Source: Chryseobacterium tagetis | Lineage (GTDB): Bacteria > Bacteroidota > Bacteroidia > Flavobacteriales > Weeksellaceae | Length of the DNA stretch: 64,000 bases | NCBI RefSeq assembly: GCF_016735585.2 | Contig: NZ_JAERSE020000002.1 | Coordinates: 124,001 to 188,000 of the forward strand | Direction of reading: 5' to 3' | In this document: positions 60,930 through 64,000 of the stretch, one piece after another | Numbering within the stretch: the stretch's first letter is position 1 | Layout of the letters: the number at the start of each line of letters is the position of its first letter | Notes under the pieces: generated by a model | What the model was told of the DNA's origin: nothing | The model's database searches: none | Seen by the model: the letters and a program-made list of their open reading frames with translations, nothing else | Made by a program: the position numbers and the translations under genes

Positions 60930-63047
60930 TTAACCTTTTGCTTTAGCAATAATATCTTCAGCAACGTTTTGAGGAGTAGCTTGGTACTTCTCTAATTCCA
61001 TAGAAGAAGTAGCTCTTCCTGATGAAAGTGTTCTTAGAGTAGTAACATATCCGAACATTTCAGATAATGGAACTGAACCTTTAATTACAACGGCACCGTT
61101 CTTTTCTTCTTGTCCACTGATAGTACCTCTTCTCTTGTTAAGGTCACCAATGATGTTACCCATATATTCTTCCGGAGTTACAACCTCCAATTTCATAATA
61201 GGCTCCATGATTACTGGCTTAGCAGCACGTCCCGCTTCTTTGAATCCTAATTTTGCAGCCATTTCGAAAGAAAGAGCATCAGAATCCACCGCGTGGAAAG
61301 ATCCGTCTTTAAGAGTAACTTTAATACCTTCAACTTCGAAACCAGCCAAAGGACCGTTCTTCATTGCAGCTTTAAAGCCTTTTTCAATTGCAGGAACAAA
61401 TTCTCTAGGAACGTTACCACCTTTGATCTCATTGATGAATTCTAAACCAACTTTACCTTCGTCTGCAGGTCCTAGTTCAAATACAATGTCAGCGAATTTA
61501 CCTTTACCACCAGATTGTTTTTTGTAAACTTCTCTGTGTTGAGCAACTCTTGTTAAGTTTTCTTTGTATTCTACCTGAGGTTGTCCTTGGTTTACTTCAA
61601 CTTTGAATTCTCTCTTCATACGGTCAACAATGATATCCAAGTGAAGCTCACCCATACCAGAGATAATCGTTTGGCCAGAAGCCTCGTCAGTTCTTACTGT
61701 AAACGTTGGATCTTCTTCAGCCAATTTAGCTAGAGCGTTACCCATTTTATCTTGGTCAGCTTTAGTTTTAGGCTCAACAGCGATACCAATTACCGGATCA
61801 GGGAAAACCATCGATTCAAGAACGATTGGGTTTTTCTCATCACACATAGTATCACCAGTTTTGATAGATTTGAATCCTACCGCAGCACCAATATCACCAG
61901 CTTCAATATATTCTACTGGGTTTTGCTTGTTAGCGTGCATCTGATAGATTCTAGAGATTCTTTCTTTATCTCCTGAACGAGTGTTCAAGATATAAGAACC
62001 TGCATCTAGTCTTCCAGAGTATGCTCTGAAGAATGCTAATCTTCCCACAAATGGGTCAGTAGCAATCTTAAATGCTAGTGCAGAGAAAGGCTCATCTACA
62101 GATGGTTTTCTTGTGATTTCAGCGTCAGTTCTTGGGTCAGTACCTTTGATATCATCTTTATCCAATGGAGAAGGCAAGTATTTACATACTGCATCCAACA
62201 TAAACTGTACTCCTTTATTCTTGAATGAAGAACCACAAGTCATTGGAATAATAGATAAATCGATAGTAGCAGCTCTCAATGCAGCATTGATTTCTTCTTC
62301 TGTAATTGAATCTGGATCTTCGAAGAATTTCTCCATCAAAGTTTCATCATATTCAGAAACAGCTTCTACTAATTTCTCTCTATATTCAAGAACTTCATCT
62401 TTCATGTCTTCAGGAATTGGAACTACCTCGAAAGTAGCACCTTGTCCAGCTTCATCCCAGATGATCGCTCTGTTTTTGATCAAGTCAACAACACCTTTGA
62501 AATCCTCTTCAGCACCGATTGGTAAAACGATTGGAACTGCGTTTGATCCTAACATAGTCTTAACCTGGTTTACCACGTTAAGGAAGTCAGCACCTTGTCT
62601 GTCCATTTTGTTTACAAATCCCATTCTAGCAACTTTATAGTTGTCAGCAAGTCTCCAGTTTGTTTCAGACTGAGGCTCTACTCCATCTACTGCTGAGAAT
62701 AAGAATACCAATCCATCTAATACTCTCAAAGATCTGTTTACTTCTACTGTGAAGTCAACGTGTCCCGGTGTATCGATGATGTTGAAATGGTAAGGTTTAG
62801 TTTCTGGTAAAGCTTTTCCTTGATCTGTTGGAAAGTTCCAAGAACAAGTAGTTGCAGCAGAAGTAATAGTAATACCTCTTTCTGCTTCCTGCTCCATCCA
62901 GTCCATTGTAGAAGCACCATCGTGAACTTCTCCAATTTTGTGGTTTACACCTGTATAGAATAAAATTCTTTCTGTAGTGGTAGTTTTACCTGCATCAATG
63001 TGAGCAGCAATACCAATATTTCTTGTAAATTTAAGATCTCTACCCAT
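60930..63047 (-). CDS. fusA: Elongation factor G
   Basis: A 705-residue translocation GTPase. The G1 motif [53 protein letters not shown] spans the P-loop and switch 1, the G3 [13 protein letters not shown] and G4 [11 protein letters not shown] follow, then domains II-V with [26 protein letters not shown] [14 protein letters not shown]. Length equals E. coli (704). The paralogue issue of spare EF-G2 does not arise: operon position and full conservation mark the main factor. It lies 6 bp after rpsG and 17 bp before rpsJ; tufA does not follow in this window. Confidence 0.98.
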   Translation of the reverse strand: MGRDLKFTRNIGIAAHIDAGKTTTTERILFYTGVNHKIGEVHDGASTMDWMEQEAERGITITSAATTCSWNFPTDQGKALPETKPYHFNIIDTPGHVDFTVEVNRSLRVLDGLVFLFSAVDGVEPQSETNWRLADNYKVARMGFVNKMDRQGADFLNVVNQVKTMLGSNAVPIVLPIGAEEDFKGVVDLIKNRAIIWDEAGQGATFEVVPIPEDMKDEVLEYREKLVEAVSEYDETLMEKFFEDPDSITEEEINAALRAATIDLSIIPMTCGSSFKNKGVQFMLDAVCKYLPSPLDKDDIKGTDPRTDAEITRKPSVDEPFSALAFKIATDPFVGRLAFFRAYSGRLDAGSYILNTRSGDKERISRIYQMHANKQNPVEYIEAGDIGAAVGFKSIKTGDTMCDEKNPIVLESMVFPDPVIGIAVEPKTKADQDKMGNALAKLAEEDPTFTVRTDEASGQTIISGMGELHLDIIVDRMKREFKVEVNQGQPQVEYKENLTRVAQHREVYKKQSGGKGKFADIVFELGPADEGKVGLEFINEIKGGNVPREFVPAIEKGFKAAMKNGPLAGFEVEGIKVTLKDGSFHAVDSDALSFEMAAKLGFKEAGRAAKPVIMEPIMKLEVVTPEEYMGNIIGDLNKRRGTISGQEEKNGAVVIKGSVPLSEMFGYVTTLRTLSSGRATSSMELEKYQATPQNVAEDIIAKAKG

Positions 63048-63053
63048 TTCAGA

Positions 63054-63530
63054 TTAGAATTTAAAGTGTGAAAACGCCTTGTTAGCTTCCGCCATTTTGT
63101 GAGTATCACTTTTCTTTTTAAATGCAGCACCTTCTTCTCTTGAAGCAGCTACTACTTCATTAGCCAATTTCAAAGCCATAGACTTATCATTTCTCTTTTT
63201 AGAGTAGCTAATTAACCATTTCATTGCCATAGAAATTTTTCTATCAGCTCTGATTGGCATAGGAATCTGGAAGTTAGCTCCACCTACTCTTCTAGAACGT
63301 ACTTCTACGTGAGGCATAACGTTAGTTAATGCATCTTTCCAGATTTCTAGTGCAGTTTTCTCAGTTTCTCCTTTTTTAGTTTCTACGATATCTAATGCAT
63401 CATAGAAAATTTTGAATGCGATTGACTTCTTACCGTCAAGCATTAGGTTGTTTACGAATCTTGTTACCAATTGATCATTAAACTTTGGATCTGGTAACAA
63501 CGGTCTTTTTTTCGCTTTCGTCTTTCTCAT
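63054..63530 (-). CDS. rpsG: 30S ribosomal protein S7
   Basis: A 158-residue primary 16S rRNA-binding protein that organises the 30S head. It begins [49 protein letters not shown] and has [37 protein letters not shown], all conserved. In E. coli S7 represses the str operon by binding mRNA between rpsL and rpsG; here that gap is 23 bp. Normal length. Confidence 0.98.
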   Translation of the reverse strand: MRKTKAKKRPLLPDPKFNDQLVTRFVNNLMLDGKKSIAFKIFYDALDIVETKKGETEKTALEIWKDALTNVMPHVEVRSRRVGGANFQIPMPIRADRKISMAMKWLISYSKKRNDKSMALKLANEVVAASREEGAAFKKKSDTHKMAEANKAFSHFKF

Positions 63531-63553
63531 TGCTTCTGTACCTTATTTAATGA

Positions 63554-63967
63554 TTATTTTTTCTTTCCTTTAGCTGGTGCAGCTGGTGCCTGACCTGGTT
63601 TAGGTCTCTTAGCTCCATACTTAGATCTTCTCTGTGTTCTTCCATTTACACCTGCAGTGTCTAATGCACCTCTTACGATGTGGTAACGTACTCCCGGTAG
63701 GTCTTTCACCCTTCCGCCTCTAACCAATACTATCGAGTGCTCCTGTAGATTGTGTCCTTCGCCCGGGATATAGGCATTCACTTCTTTACCGTTAGAAAGT
63801 CTTACCCTTGCAACTTTTCTAAGTGCAGAGTTAGGTTTCTTCGGTGTAGTAGTATATACTCTCGTACATACACCACGTCTTTGTGGACAAGAATCTAGGG
63901 CAGCCGATTTGCTCTTCTTGGCAAGCGTGGCTCTTCCTTTTCTTACTAATTGTTGAATAGTAGGCAT
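63554..63967 (-). CDS. rpsL: 30S ribosomal protein S12
   Basis: A 137-residue protein of the decoding centre. It begins [63 protein letters not shown] and has [32 protein letters not shown]. The Lys residues that change in streptomycin-resistant strains (in TPKKPNSA and RVKDLPG) are the normal ones. A 14-residue Ala/Pro/Lys tail ([13 protein letters not shown]) is extra. It is the first gene of the str operon; a -7 element lies 25 bp upstream at the window edge. Confidence 0.98.
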   Translation of the reverse strand: MPTIQQLVRKGRATLAKKSKSAALDSCPQRRGVCTRVYTTTPKKPNSALRKVARVRLSNGKEVNAYIPGEGHNLQEHSIVLVRGGRVKDLPGVRYHIVRGALDTAGVNGRTQRRSKYGAKRPKPGQAPAAPAKGKKK

Positions 63968-63991
63968 TTAATTGCTTTTTATTTTAGGGTG

Positions 63992-63999
63992 CAAAAATA
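63992..63999 (-). promoter_or_regulatory. -7 element of the str operon
   Basis: On the minus strand TATTTTTG, an exact TAnnTTTG match ending 25 bp before the rpsL start. The -33 element would lie outside the window. Confidence 0.6.
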
Positions 64000-64000
64000 G

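Noticed and set aside
62113..62640. 175-codon frame antisense to fusA
   Set aside because: It lies wholly inside the well-conserved fusA gene and reflects its codon pattern; no family features.

Overview
The window looks like a piece of chromosome from a Chryseobacterium-type member of the Flavobacteriia (Weeksellaceae, Bacteroidota). The DNA is AT-rich. Several genes are preceded by the Bacteroidota promoter pattern (TTG about 17-22 bases before TAnnTTTG), with little sign of Shine-Dalgarno sequences. Lineage-typical families are present: GLPGLI protein, type IX secretion sorting domain, thrombospondin-type-3 OmpA protein, a TonB-type receptor, and the rpsL-rpsG-fusA-rpsJ order. The genus is an inference from protein resemblance; no rRNA or tRNA gene was seen.

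Layout. 1-2.3 kb: the 3' part of a GH63-like glycoside hydrolase. 2.3-9.6 kb (minus): a MoxR/DUF58/DUF4129/DUF4350/SpoIIM envelope operon ending in an OsmC gene, with a divergent RDD gene; a frameshifted four-helix-bundle (IVS-type) gene sits between moxR and the DUF58 gene. 10.4-15.5 kb: a small GNAT gene behind a perfect FNR-type palindrome, a glycosyltransferase/metallophosphoesterase pair, a YebC regulator, an OmpA/TSP3 protein and smpB. 15.7-23.6 kb: an asymmetric ABC-F ATPase, an M48 protease, recJ-nadD-DUF3817 and a TonB-type receptor. 23.7-30.5 kb (minus): a GH43 enzyme, two pentein-fold guanidino-group hydrolases, citrate synthase and enolase. 30.7-34.2 kb: a four-gene signalling operon (NarL-type regulator, lipoprotein, seven-helix membrane protein, short histidine kinase) and a separate small lipoprotein gene.

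34.2-48.1 kb (minus) is the merged S10-spc-alpha ribosomal operon, from rplC through secY, infA, rpmJ and rpoA to rplQ. It starts from a recognisable promoter with a leader of about 100 nt. 48.3-53.9 kb is a glycerol regulon: a GlpR-like DeoR repressor, divergent glpD-glpK-glpF and a putative outer-membrane porin, with repeated AAACGAAAC motifs over both start regions. 54.1-59.0 kb carries exported proteins of unknown role: a coiled-coil surface protein with a T9SS sorting domain, and a lipoprotein plus a 918-codon repeat-rich exported protein. 59.1-60.6 kb holds an iron-permease-family protein and a GLPGLI protein. 60.6-64.0 kb (minus) is the str operon rpsL-rpsG-fusA-rpsJ, with rpsJ separated from rplC by about 12.6 kb of unrelated genes.

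The best candidates for under-described biology are the lipoprotein/7TM/kinase/regulator operon, the ABC-F protein with one intact and one doubly degenerate ATP site, the lipoprotein/large-repeat-protein pair at 55.3-59.0 kb, the glycerol operon with its own porin, and the hairpin inside the ribosomal operon between rpsN and rpsH.
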